A DNA stretch of 64,000 nucleotides from Xestospongia muta (Eukaryota > Porifera > Demospongiae > Haplosclerida > Petrosiidae), in the NCBI GenBank assembly GCA_963693285.1, contig OY848921.1, positions 7,267,229 through 7,331,228 on the forward strand. The letters run 5' to 3'. Under the pieces are notes generated by a model. It did no database searches. It was given only the letters and a program-made list of their open reading frames with translations, and was not told where the DNA came from. Numbering within the stretch: position 1 is the stretch's first letter; each line of letters opens with the position of its first letter. A program made the translations under genes and the position numbers. Below are positions 54,131 through 64,000 of the stretch, piece after piece.

Positions 54131-54964
54131 CTAACACTTATTATTTATACTAGTCTGATTTCTTATATTGATATCTCTCTCTGATTTTCCTACTTTTTTC
54201 TTATCTTCATTATTTCACCGTATTATAATTATAATTATAGTGGTCACTATATATGATGTACTATTGTCTATTGTGTAATAATAATAATACACTTCAACAA
54301 CAAAATGAATTATCTATTCTTTTGTCATCACATCAAGCAAATTAACAGTGATTATATTTAGAGGGCAACAATAGGAAAGTAGTTTGCTGGTAATCAAGAT
54401 ATTATTGAGGTCAATCTTATGTTTGTCTATTGTATTGTATGATATGCTTGAAAGGTCAGTACATCATTGTCTGGAAAAATCTCTTGTAACTACTTCTTAA
54501 GTTAAAGTTAATAGACCACATCACTGTTCATTCTATATTCCATTGATACAATGTCACTATGGAACTATATAGATATAGAATGAAAGCACTGTACTGCATG
54601 TTAATAATGTTGGTTAGTATATCATACATTTTGTCTTAAAATATAGGTCAATTTTATTGAATTAGTTTTTGCCAACATCAAAACAATACTGTTTTAATTT
54701 TAATTGATATTTTTAGCTTAAGACAGTATCTGAATTTGGTATTCATTACTTCAGTTTTATAATTAATGTTATCACACAACAAGAATACTATCCTAACACA
54801 TTCTTACTTAAAGAAAGAACTTCAATAAATTTGATGACAAAAATGTGTTATGTATGATATTTTATAATGTGGGTGTTTACCATAACATACTGGTGATCTG
54901 TCCCATTAGTATTTACATCAGGTATGGTAGCTAATATATTATTGACTATTTCACAATTGTGTTT
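54131..54964. repeat. RNFT 3' flank segment
   Basis: Same flank as at 1305, 23447 and 48947, continuing at about 54965 into the unrecognised-exon/FN3 remnant just as at 1975. So 0.06-2.7 kb and 53.1-55.7 kb are duplicates. Confidence 0.6.
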
Positions 54965-55655
54965 TTAGTTACTGAATGCATTAATGGAGATGTCCTATGA
55001 TACCAATAACAGTCACATACTACAAAGATGTACAAGAGGACAATAGGGATAAGTCTGTGCAGCTAATAAACATGAATGGAATTATTTGTGAAGGTAAGTG
55101 TACTTATAATCTATTAACAGTACTAAATTTAAATATCATCATTATTTATAACTGTGATAATGTGTGGTGTTCACCATTATAGAGTGACCTAGTACACATC
55201 ACAATCTATTAATTAGTGAAACCACTAGTATCATCTATACAACTACAGTGGGAATACAATATCAACATAATAAAATATACTTTCAGTTTCAATGTATTCA
55301 CTGTACGCTATGATAACTGTGAATGAAGAATAACAGAGCTATTATACATCTGTGTCACAATACTGTTAATACATCTATTACTGGTCTATTACCTGATACT
55401 ACATACACATGTTGTGTATTAGCAGTAACATCATATGGAGAGAGTGAATCAGTATGTAAGAGTATCACTATTGCTAATGATGAAAGTAAGTTTTATGATA
55501 TAATTAAGTACTGTGTTTCTCTTTGTCACGTACTTACAGGGATTGTACTTGTAATACTTCATCTCTTACTATTACCATATCATGAATTGATTGTTTATTT
55601 GTTTGTATGGTTATCTATGGCAATAATGCTGAACCTCATAGTGATAATGAAATGA
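54965..55655 (+). pseudogene. Unrecognised exon plus FN3 half remnant
   Basis: Sister of 1975-2640. Open frame 54997-55182 (MIPITVTYYKDVQEDNRDKS, with CEGKC) of unknown type, then FN3 C-terminal half (GLLPDTTYTCCVLAV) and a hydrophobic extension (IVLVILHLLLLPYHELIVYL) that stops at 55655. No splice-consistent gene could be built. Confidence 0.55.
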
Positions 55656-56640
55656 AAAGTCATAAATCAGAAATAAGATAAACAATAAATATATACAGAC
55701 AGTCACATATACTTCACATGATCACTCATTCATCACTAATGCTTTACTTTATATAGAAATCCACAGAAAGTAAACAATCCTGCATGCAAACACTGACATA
55801 CCACTTCAACCAAATACGCTGGATAATTAATTCATACAATAATCTCACAAAATATTATCATCAACTAGTCCATTGGTAGGTACTTTTAATAATAGCAAGA
55901 GTGATAATCCAAGTGATAGTTATGAGTCCTATGTGTCAATCTATTTATGGTCATACATTTATTGACTGTGCTTATCTTATCATGTACACAGTTAATGTTC
56001 AATATAATTGTTTATATTAGAACTAATGATAACATGAAGTTAATTTTGTCATTGCAAGATGTTATTGTTTATCACAACCAGTCCAGCAGTAGTTTGATGA
56101 TGACCTATGAAGTGTCTATTAAATAAATAAGCATTGAGGATCATGAATACAGTGTTAAATGATTTTTCTATTTGCTTGTTTTCCTTCAATTTTGATATTT
56201 TCATATAAACTCATTGAGTATTGATCATTTAAAGATAAAAAAATGAGACAGTCATTACTAAGTTGTATGTATGTATGTATGTATGTATTTATGTATGTAT
56301 ATTCATAATATCTATTATATTATAATTAAACAAAATAGGTAATGTACTTACATAATTCTACTCAATGACATGTACATGACAAATTAAACTATATAGATTG
56401 TTCCATGTGTTCAGTTATGACTATATTGCTTGCATAACACAATTGCTTCATTTGTGGTCATAAGTAAACTAACATTTGTTGACTTTATTAATCTCATGTG
56501 TACACAGTGAGAAATTAGTTATTGATACTATATTAAAACAACTGATATATGAACTCATTATTACATCATTATATATTTTGTGTTAGTACATATTGAAAGT
56601 GCCTTAACAAGTTTGTTGTTTAAGTGTAAGGTGGCAGATA
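55656..56640 (+). promoter_or_regulatory. 5' block of SRF7
   Basis: Distal repeat 55930-56140, an ATGT microsatellite at about 56264-56300, and the proximal block 56457-56610 ending about 50 bp before the ATG. 55656-55930 matches 60190-60480. No gene is seen. Confidence 0.55.
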
Positions 56641-56658
56641 AAGAAAAGCAAGTTTGTT

Positions 56659-58915
56659 ATGATATCTATTTTATTATTATACTTTTTATTTCTATTACTA
56701 CTACAAGGAGGTAAGTAATTTATAAACCTAGTCACTCAGTTGTGTGTATTAACACATCTAGTACTTGTAGATAGTAATTGTAATGAAGGAGCCCTTATAT
56801 ACAGGTCCATGGAAACTGATATACTACAGATCTGTAGTGAAAATGAATGGAAGTATATTTGTGCTAACCCAGGCTATAACCTATGGAGTGAAAATGAAGC
56901 TAGAATGGCTTGTTATCAAATGGGAATGGTATGGGCAGAAGGATCAGGTATTGTAGTTGTATTAACGTTCATAATTAAAAGGTTTATTCTCTACTGTAAC
57001 ATAGAATTAAAACTTTTAGGAGATTATTCAAGCCCTATGTATTCTAAAACTCTTTCTTGTTCTGGATTAGAAGAAAAACTCATAAACTGTTCAGTTGATG
57101 ACTACATATATAGTTGTTACTACGATGGATCAGATAATTCCAACTGTTACTGGTATGCAACAGCTAAATGTATTAAAGGTATACTATATTACTAATCAAT
57201 CTTGTACAAATATATATTTTATAGCTAATCTGTCCTGTATATCTGGAAGTCTGTCATTAGTAGGCAAAATTTTGAAAATCTGTGCATTTGGTCAATGGCA
57301 CACACTCTGTGGTGATACTTGGACATTAAGTCAGGAAAAAGTAGCTTGTAGACAACTGGGAAAAAATCCATTTGGTATGATTATCACCATTTGAGATTAG
57401 TAATTATTTTAAAAATAATACTATATATATAGAAGCTAAATACACACTTGTATCTAGCGAGGAGTCCATTCCAGTAATGACCGCTTACTTTAGCTGCAAT
57501 GGTACTGAGAATGACTTTAGGAAATGCTCAACACACTGGATCTCAAAATGTGATATTAAGGCAAATTTACTAAAACCGGGACTTACTTGTGGAGGTATCC
57601 TTTGACTATCTTAAATTTTCAAAAATATGACATGTATAGTTTATTTCTTTAGTGAACCCTCCTAAGAATTTATTGACTAGTTTACTGAACTACTCAGTGT
57701 ATATACAATGGAATTATAATATGACAAATGATACAGTACATTTTAATGTTTACTGTACTACTATAAAGCAACAACAACAAAGCACAAGATATTTTAAGAC
57801 AGTATTATATAATGATAACAATACTGTTAATACATTTATTACTGGTCTATTACCTAATACTACATACACATGTTGTGTATTAGCAGTAACATCATATGGA
57901 GAGAGTGAACCGGCATGTCAAAATATCACTACTGCTAATGTAACAAGTAAGTAACTGTGCTGTATATAATTATGTGATACACACATAGGAAAAACAAAAT
58001 GACAATTGTTTAATGTAGTAATTTTGTTCCTTAAAGGTAGCATGTCATTAATATAATACATACATGATATAAATGTGCATGTATATACATATATGTATAT
58101 AGTGCTATTGTATATGTGTGTGTGTGTGTATATATATATATATCAATTGCTATTGTGACAATTGTCATTCACTGTTAGAATAACTCAGTTTACTAATTAA
58201 ACAAATAAATATACAGTACATGAGTATGCACTGCTTTTTATCACAAATGAATGTTTATTTAATTTGTTTACACAGATATGAACCACTCAAATATCACAAC
58301 TATCACAGTATTTACTGTCACCATGACAACTGGCACTTCTGCTACCACATCTCAGTCCTGTGCACCATGTACACTTAATTCAACATATATACAAGCACCT
58401 CCTTCTATAGTAAGCGGTAGTACATCTAATAGTGGTGCTCCATGGTCAGGTGGTGTACTGGTGGGTGTGGTGAGTGGTGTTATTGTGATGATCGTAGTGT
58501 GGGTGATAGTGACAGTGATTAGCAAGAAGAAGTCAATGATTGATAGGAAAAGAAATATAGAAAGGTTTTGTATGACTATGATTATTGAACTTTTGTCAGT
58601 TGTATTTTTAGATCACATGATGTTGCGCACCAACTAAACATGGGATGCCTTGATAATCCATCATATGAGCAAAACATCATACAAAGTACACCATCCAACA
58701 GTAACACTCAAAGTACAGATCTTCCTGAGGACCAGTACTCAATTCCTGCTAATGTAAAGTCAAAAACAATGACTAGTGATTCACAAGTCAACGATACTAG
58801 TTTTGGTGTTTCTTCTTGTATTTATCAAAATGATGTTCAAATGGAAGGAATATACTCATTAATTAATGGTGAACAAGTTGGAGAAGGTCTCTATAATCAT
58901 CTCCAAAGGAATTGA
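56659..58915 (+). CDS. SRF7: SRCR-SRCR-FN3 receptor, ITAM-like tail
   Basis: Exons 56659-56710, 56771-56947, 57005-57178, 57225-57374, 57433-57594, 57653-57946, 58276-58564, 58612-58915 give 533 aa. Signal MISILLLYFLFLLLL is more divergent than in sisters. The usual CTACTCAG acceptor before the second SRCR1 half is mutated (CTACTGTAAC); an ATAG a few bases on restores phase 1 and costs about two residues. SRCR1 loop CYYDGSDNSNCYW has an extra Cys. SRCR2, FN3, stalk and TM (WSGGVLVGVVSGVIVMIVVW) are intact. The tail has NPSYEQ and Y514-SLI-x9-Y527-NHL, as in SRF5. Activating role inferred from motif. Confidence 0.85.
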
Positions 58916-59334
58916 GAAGAAAACACAAGAAATGGAATTAAGTTAACTTATTACTATTAAATACATAAATTGCTGATTATATATTGTGCTATTCTGTTAG
59001 TCAGTGAAATGTATAACTATGTGTGTATAATTTAGTACATTTATACATAACACTGACATGTACGTACCATCTTTTAACTTGAAATAGTAACTTAAGTTTC
59101 ATTTTGTAATATTCATTATTACATGCTGATTAGCTAGTACTTGTTTTTGTTGATTATAATTTTATCAGAGAAATACCTGGTTTGTGTCAATTAATGTTTA
59201 AGGATTACACTGTAAATGCTCATCAGTTATTTCAACAAACCAAATTGTAATTTATGTCAGTAGATTAAGTGAATTACCCACTCTATAATTTGTTTATGGC
59301 ATATTACATAGCAACAAATTATACAACAAATTAT
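58916..59334. repeat. Receptor 3' flank repeat
   Basis: Standard 3' flank as at 41991-42400, cut off at about 59334 by the inverted segment. No gene is seen. Confidence 0.55.
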
Positions 59335-60165
59335 GTTGATATTATATTCCCACTGTAGTTGTACAGATGGATCTAGTGGTTTCATTAATTAATAGATTGT
59401 GATGTGTACTAGGTCACTCTATAATGGTAAACACCATACATTATCCCAGTTATAAATAATGATGATATTAAAATTTTGTACTGTTAATAGATTATGAGTA
59501 CAATTATCTTCACAAGTCATTCCATTCACATTTATTAGTTGAACAGACTTATTCCTATTGTCCTCTTGTACATCTTTGTAGTATGTGACTGTTATTGGTA
59601 TCATAGGACATCTTCCTTAATACATTCAGTAACTTAAAACACAATTGTGAAATAGTCAATAAAATATTAGCTACCATACCTGATGTAAATACTAATGGGA
59701 CAGATCACATTGTAAACACACACATTATAAAATATAAAAAATAAACACAACACATTTTTGGCATCAAATTTATTGAAGTTCTTTCTTCAGGTAAAAATAT
59801 TTTAGGATAGTATTCTTAATGTGTGATAACATTTAATATAAAACTGAAGTAATGAATACCAAATTAAGATACTGTCTTGAGCTAAAATTATCAATTAAAA
59901 AAAAACAGTTTATGTTTTGATGTTGCTATAAACTAATGTCAAAAAAATTTAAGACAAAATCTATGATATGCTTACCAACATTATTAACATACAATACAGT
60001 TCTTTCATTCTATATCTATATAGTTCCATAGTGACATTGTATCAATGGAGTATAGAATGAACAGTGATGTGGTCTATTAAATTTAACTTAAGGGGTAGTA
60101 CAAGAGACATTTCCAGACAATGACATACTGACCTTTTAAGCATATCATACAATACAACAGACAAA
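59335..60165 (-). repeat. Inverted copy of RNFT-flank/unknown-exon segment
   Basis: The minus strand of this stretch matches the + strand at about 54430-55260 (and 1480-2290), including the open frame MIPITVTYYKDVQEDNRNKS at 59419-59604. At 60166 the sequence returns to + orientation and matches 55605 onward. The segment was therefore inverted within a duplicated unit, with loss of the FN3 half that should lie between. Confidence 0.85.
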
Positions 60166-61190
60166 TGTTTGTATGGTTATCTATGGTAATAATGCTGACC
60201 CTCATATTGATAATGATATGAAGTCATAAATCAGAAATAAGATAAACAATAAATATATACAGACAATTACATATACTTCACATGATAACTCATTCATCAC
60301 TAATGCTTTACTTTATATAGAAATCCTCAGAAAGTAAACAATCCTGCATGCAAACACTGACATACCACTTCAACCAAATATGCTGGATAATTAATTCATA
60401 CAATAATTTCACAAAATATCACCATCAACTAGTCCATTGGTAGGAGGTACATTTAATAATAGCCAGAGTGATAATCCAAGTGATAGTTATGAAGTCCTAT
60501 GTGTCAATCTATTTATGGTCATAACATTTATTGACTGTGCTTATCTTATCATGTACACAGTTAATGTTCAATATAATTGTTTATATTAGAACTAATGATA
60601 ACTTGAGGTTGATTTTGTCATTGCAAAATGTTATTGTTTATCATATAACAAGTCCAACAGTACTTTGATGATGACCTATGAAGTGCCTATTAAATAAATA
60701 AGCATTGATGATCATGAATACAATGTTAAATGATTATTCTATTTGCTTGTTTTCCTTCAATTTTGATATTTTCATATGAACTCATTGAGTATTGATCATC
60801 TAAAGATAAAAAATGAGACAGTCATTACTGAGTTGTATGTATGTATATTCGTAATATCTATTATATTATAATTAAACAAAATAAGTAATGTACTTACATA
60901 ACTCTACTCAATGACATGTACATGACAAATTAAAGTATATAGATTGTTCCATATGTTCAGTTATGACTATATTGCTTGCATAACACAATTTGTGGTCATA
61001 AGTAAACTAACATTTGTTGACTTTATTAATCTCATGTGTACACAGTGAGAATTTAGTTATTGATGCTATGTTAAAACAACTGATATATAAACTCATTATT
61101 ACATCATTTTATATTTTGTGTTAGTACATATTAAAAGTAGGAAAGTACTTTAACAAATTGGTTGTTTAATTGTACAGGCAGTAGTAAAGA
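60166..61190 (+). promoter_or_regulatory. 5' block of SRF8
   Basis: 60190-60480 matches 55656-55930. Distal repeat 60500-60700, proximal block 60993-61145, ending about 55 bp before the ATG. No gene is seen. Confidence 0.55.
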
Positions 61191-61202
61191 AAAAAGTTCA
61201 TT

Positions 61203-63091
61203 ATGATCTTCTGTCTACTAATGTGCTTTTTGCTATCACTACTACTACAAGGAAGTAAGTAATAATTCTCAGTTTAATTTAATAACACATCTAGTACCTG
61301 TAGATAGTAGTTGTAATGAAGGAGAACTTGGATACAGCACCATGAATAACAATATACTACAGATCTGTATTGAAGATAAATGGTATGACATTTGTGCTAA
61401 ACCAGGTTCTAATCAATGGGGTGAAAATGAAGCTAGAGTGGCTTGTTATCAAATGGGAATGGCATGGAAAGAAGGATCAGGTATTGTAGTTGTGCTAATT
61501 TTCTTAATTAAAATGTTTATTCTCTACTCAGACATAAAATTAAATACTACTAGGAGTTTTTCAGGGATCGCTTATTCTAAAACGTTTTTTTGTTCTGGAT
61601 TAGAAGAAAAACTCATAAACTGTTCAGTTGATGATCACATAAATAGTTGTCACTACTATGAACATAATTTTAACCATTTCTTGTATGCAACAGCTAAATG
61701 TGTTGATGGTATACCATATCACTAATCAATCTTGTGCAAATATATATTTTATAGCTAATCATTCCTGTATATCTGGAAGTCTGTCAATCGTAGACAAAAG
61801 TTTGAAAATCTGTGTATTTGGTCAATGGCACACACTCTGTGGTAATACTTGGACGTTAGGTCAGGTAAAAGTAGCTTGTAGACAACTGGGAAGAAATCCA
61901 ATTGGTATGATTATCACCATTTGAGATTAGTTGTTATATTAAAAATAATGCTATATATATAGGAGCTAAAAACAGACTTGTATCTAGCAAGGAGTCCATT
62001 CCAGTAATGAATGCTTATTTTAGCTGCAATGGTACTGAGAATGACTTTAGAAAATGTACAGTACACAGGATCTCAAGATGTGATATGAAGTCAAATTTAC
62101 TAAAACCAGGACTTACCTGTGGAGGTATCCTTTGATTATCTTAAACTTTCAAAATATGACATGTATAGTTTATTTCTTTAGTGAACCCTCCTAAGAATCT
62201 ATTGACTCATTCACTGAACTACTCAGTGTATATACAATGGAATTATAATATGACAAATGATACAATACATTTTAATGTTTACTGTACTACTATGAAGCAA
62301 AAACAGATTAGTTTGTATTCTAGGACAATATTATATAATGATAACAGTACTACAATTAATACATCTATCACTGGTCTGTTACTTAATGCTACATACACAT
62401 GTTGTGTATTAGCAGTAACATTATATGGAGAGAGTGAACCAGCATGTCAAAATATCACTACTACTAATGTAACAAGTGAGTGTATTTTATATTGTTTAAC
62501 TAGGATAAACTATTTGATATATCTATTTTAATGTAATGATCTTGTTTACTTACAAAGGTAACATTTGCTCTTATGTTATTGATATAACTAGTGTTATTAT
62601 GACAACTGTCACTCAGTCTGTTAGTCCAACAAGCAAGTATACAGTACATAATTATGTACTATTTGTTTTTCCTAAATGATTGTTTATACTCAATAATGTT
62701 TGGATGATCTTATTCTGTTTACACAGGTGGTAGCAGTACATGTACTAGTGTTGGTCATTGGATAGGTGGTATACTGGTTGGTGTGGTAAGTGGTGTTCTT
62801 GTGATGGTGATGGTGTGGGTGATAGTGACAATAGTCAAGAGAAAGAAAACTGACGCAAAAAATAATGAAGATAGGTAATCTAAGTATAATTCTATAGTGA
62901 TACATTTTGTGGACTTTTTCAGATCAAATGATGATGGTTACCAACTAAACATAAGTACCCTCAGTAATCCGACATATGAACAAAACAACATCAAAAGTAC
63001 ACAATTCAACAGTAACTATCAAAGTAAGGACCTTATTGAGACTGCATACTCAATTCCTATTAACATCAAGTCCAATACATGCACTTTATAA
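61203..63091 (+). CDS. SRF8: SRCR-SRCR-FN3 receptor, tail cut by stop codon
   Basis: Exons 61203-61254, 61304-61480, 61532-61708, 61755-61904, 61963-62124, 62182-62475, 62558-62632, 62727-62874, 62923-63091 give 467 aa. Signal, SRCR1 (ICIEDKWYDICAK; loop CHYYEHNFNHFLYATAKC), SRCR2 and FN3 are intact. Exon 62558-62632 starts after AAAG and uses a GC donor (GCAAGT). TM is short-stalked (WIGGILVGVVSGVLVMVMVW). The tail has NPTYEQ and AYSIPI, then CAA to TAA ends it at 63091. Downstream, the old frame stays open to 63220 and would have encoded GVYLLADDQ and LYNQL. The stop is therefore recent and leaves a receptor without the distal tyrosine pair. Confidence 0.78.
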
Positions 63092-63590
63092 GTTAATGAT
63101 ACCAATAGTGGTGTTACTTCTTTCATTTATGTAGACAATGTTCAAATTGAAGGAGTATACTTATTAGCTGATGATCAACAGACTGGAGCAAATCTGTATA
63201 ATCAACTCCAAAGGAATTGAGAAGAAAACACAAAAAATGGATTAAAACTAACTTACTACTATTAAATACATAAATTGCTGATTGTATGTTGTGCTATTTG
63301 TAAGTCAGTGAAATATATAACTATGTGTTTATAATTCAGTAATTTAGACATAACACTGACATGTACCATCTTTTTAACTTGAGATAGTAACTTGAGTTTG
63401 ATTATATAATATCATTAGCTGATTGGCTAGTACTATATTTTTTGTTGATTATAATTTTATCAGAGAAATACCTAGTTTGTGTCAATTAATGTTTGAGCAT
63501 TACACTGTAAATGCTCATTAGTTATTTTAACAAACCAAATAGTCTATGTCAGTACATTTATTTGTACACACATAGTAGTTTGACACACTA
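63092..63590. other. Former tail of SRF8 and 3' flank
   Basis: 63092-63220 is the untranslated remainder of the tail exon ending LQRN stop. 63221-63590 is the receptor 3' flank shared with 8110-8450. No other gene is seen. Confidence 0.65.
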
Positions 63591-63603
63591 AAATACACAG
63601 ACA

Positions 63604-64000
63604 ATGCACTCAAGAAGAAAAGAAGCCACACCATCTACTAACTGTAGTAACGATGGCACAAAGAGCCATATTGTACAAATCTGTACAGGAACTCAATGGC
63701 AATGCATTTGTGCTAAACCTAACTCTACCTTTTGGAGTGAAAATGAAGATAAAGTGACTTGTTATGAAATGGAGATGTCATGGGAAGAAGGGTGAGGTAA
63801 TACTAATTTGAATTGTTATCTTACTTTCTACTTTGAAATAGAATTGAGAACTACTGTCTCTGATTCATTGAACACTTCTCATAAAACCTTTTCCTGTTTG
63901 TTTGTAGAAGAAATATTTAAATGGAAGGAGTATACTCATTAACTGATGATCAACAGACTGAGGCAAGTTTGTATAATCAACTCCAAAAAAACTGAACAGG
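63604..64000 (+). pseudogene. SRCR1 half-domain joined to tail end (copy 2), window edge
   Basis: Sister of 8454-8844 with the same deletion junction. An open frame of 63 codons (MHSRRKEATPSTNCSNDGTK, then IVQICTGTQWQCICAK and WSENEDKVTCYEMEMSW) stops at TGA just before a donor-like GAGGTAATAC. About 70 bp of the second SRCR1 half then joins the tail end (EGVYSLTDDQQ-type, SLYNQL) after GTAGAAGAAA. No signal peptide, TM or complete domain is present. Confidence 0.65.

Overview
The window is eukaryotic and almost certainly from a metazoan. It is strongly AT-rich, its genes are split by short GT-AG introns (mostly about 45-60 bp), and it carries SRCR and fibronectin type III (FN3) ectodomains and an RNFT-type RING gene. 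The combination of tiny introns and tandem SRCR/FN3 receptors best fits a sponge (demosponge-like). That is inference from architecture; no marker gene proves it. A 200-N run at 46545-46744 marks an assembly gap.

The window is one tandem cluster, entirely on the + strand apart from one inverted fragment. Its main gene family encodes type I membrane receptors: signal peptide, SRCR1, SRCR2, FN3, Thr/Ser-rich stalk, one transmembrane helix and a tyrosine-bearing cytoplasmic tail. I can splice eight members in frame from the sequence (labels are mine): SRF1 (11054-12949), SRF2 (19100-21480), SRF3 (24470-26183), SRF4 (27516-29853), SRF5 (39759-41990), SRF6 (49991-52355), SRF7 (56659-58915) and SRF8 (61203-63091). 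Between them lie many broken relatives: frameshifted full copies at 3773, 14324 and 31245, a subclass with a shortened SRCR2 at 7.0, 17.4 and 37.1 kb, and smaller exon fragments.

The tails are of different kinds. SRF2, 5, 6 and 7 end in a paired YxxI/V-x9-YxxL arrangement resembling an ITAM, plus an upstream NPSY/NPTY-type motif. SRF1 and SRF3 have a short tail with VIYDEL (ITIM-like) and NPAY. SRF4 and SRF8 keep the NP-x-Y motif but have lost the distal tyrosine pair, by an in-frame deletion and by a stop codon respectively. This looks like a family of candidate activating, inhibitory and tail-less cell-surface receptors, with ectodomain differences concentrated in two loops of SRCR1. A role in immune or self/non-self recognition is my hypothesis, not shown by the sequence.

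The second family is an RNFT1/2-like RING-finger multi-membrane ubiquitin ligase gene, present as five damaged copies (0.06, 22.2, 44.5, 46.9 and 53.1 kb) plus one exon fragment. They were carried along in the same segmental duplications. A very long (CT)n microsatellite forms the polypyrimidine tract before their last RING exon.

The region grew by block duplication. 10.9-16.9 kb matches 24.3-30.3 kb (short-tail receptor, DNA transposon, long-tail receptor). 19.1-23.9 kb matches 49.9-54.2 kb (long-stalk receptor then RNFT). A near-constant promoter block of about 150 bp precedes nine of the receptor copies.
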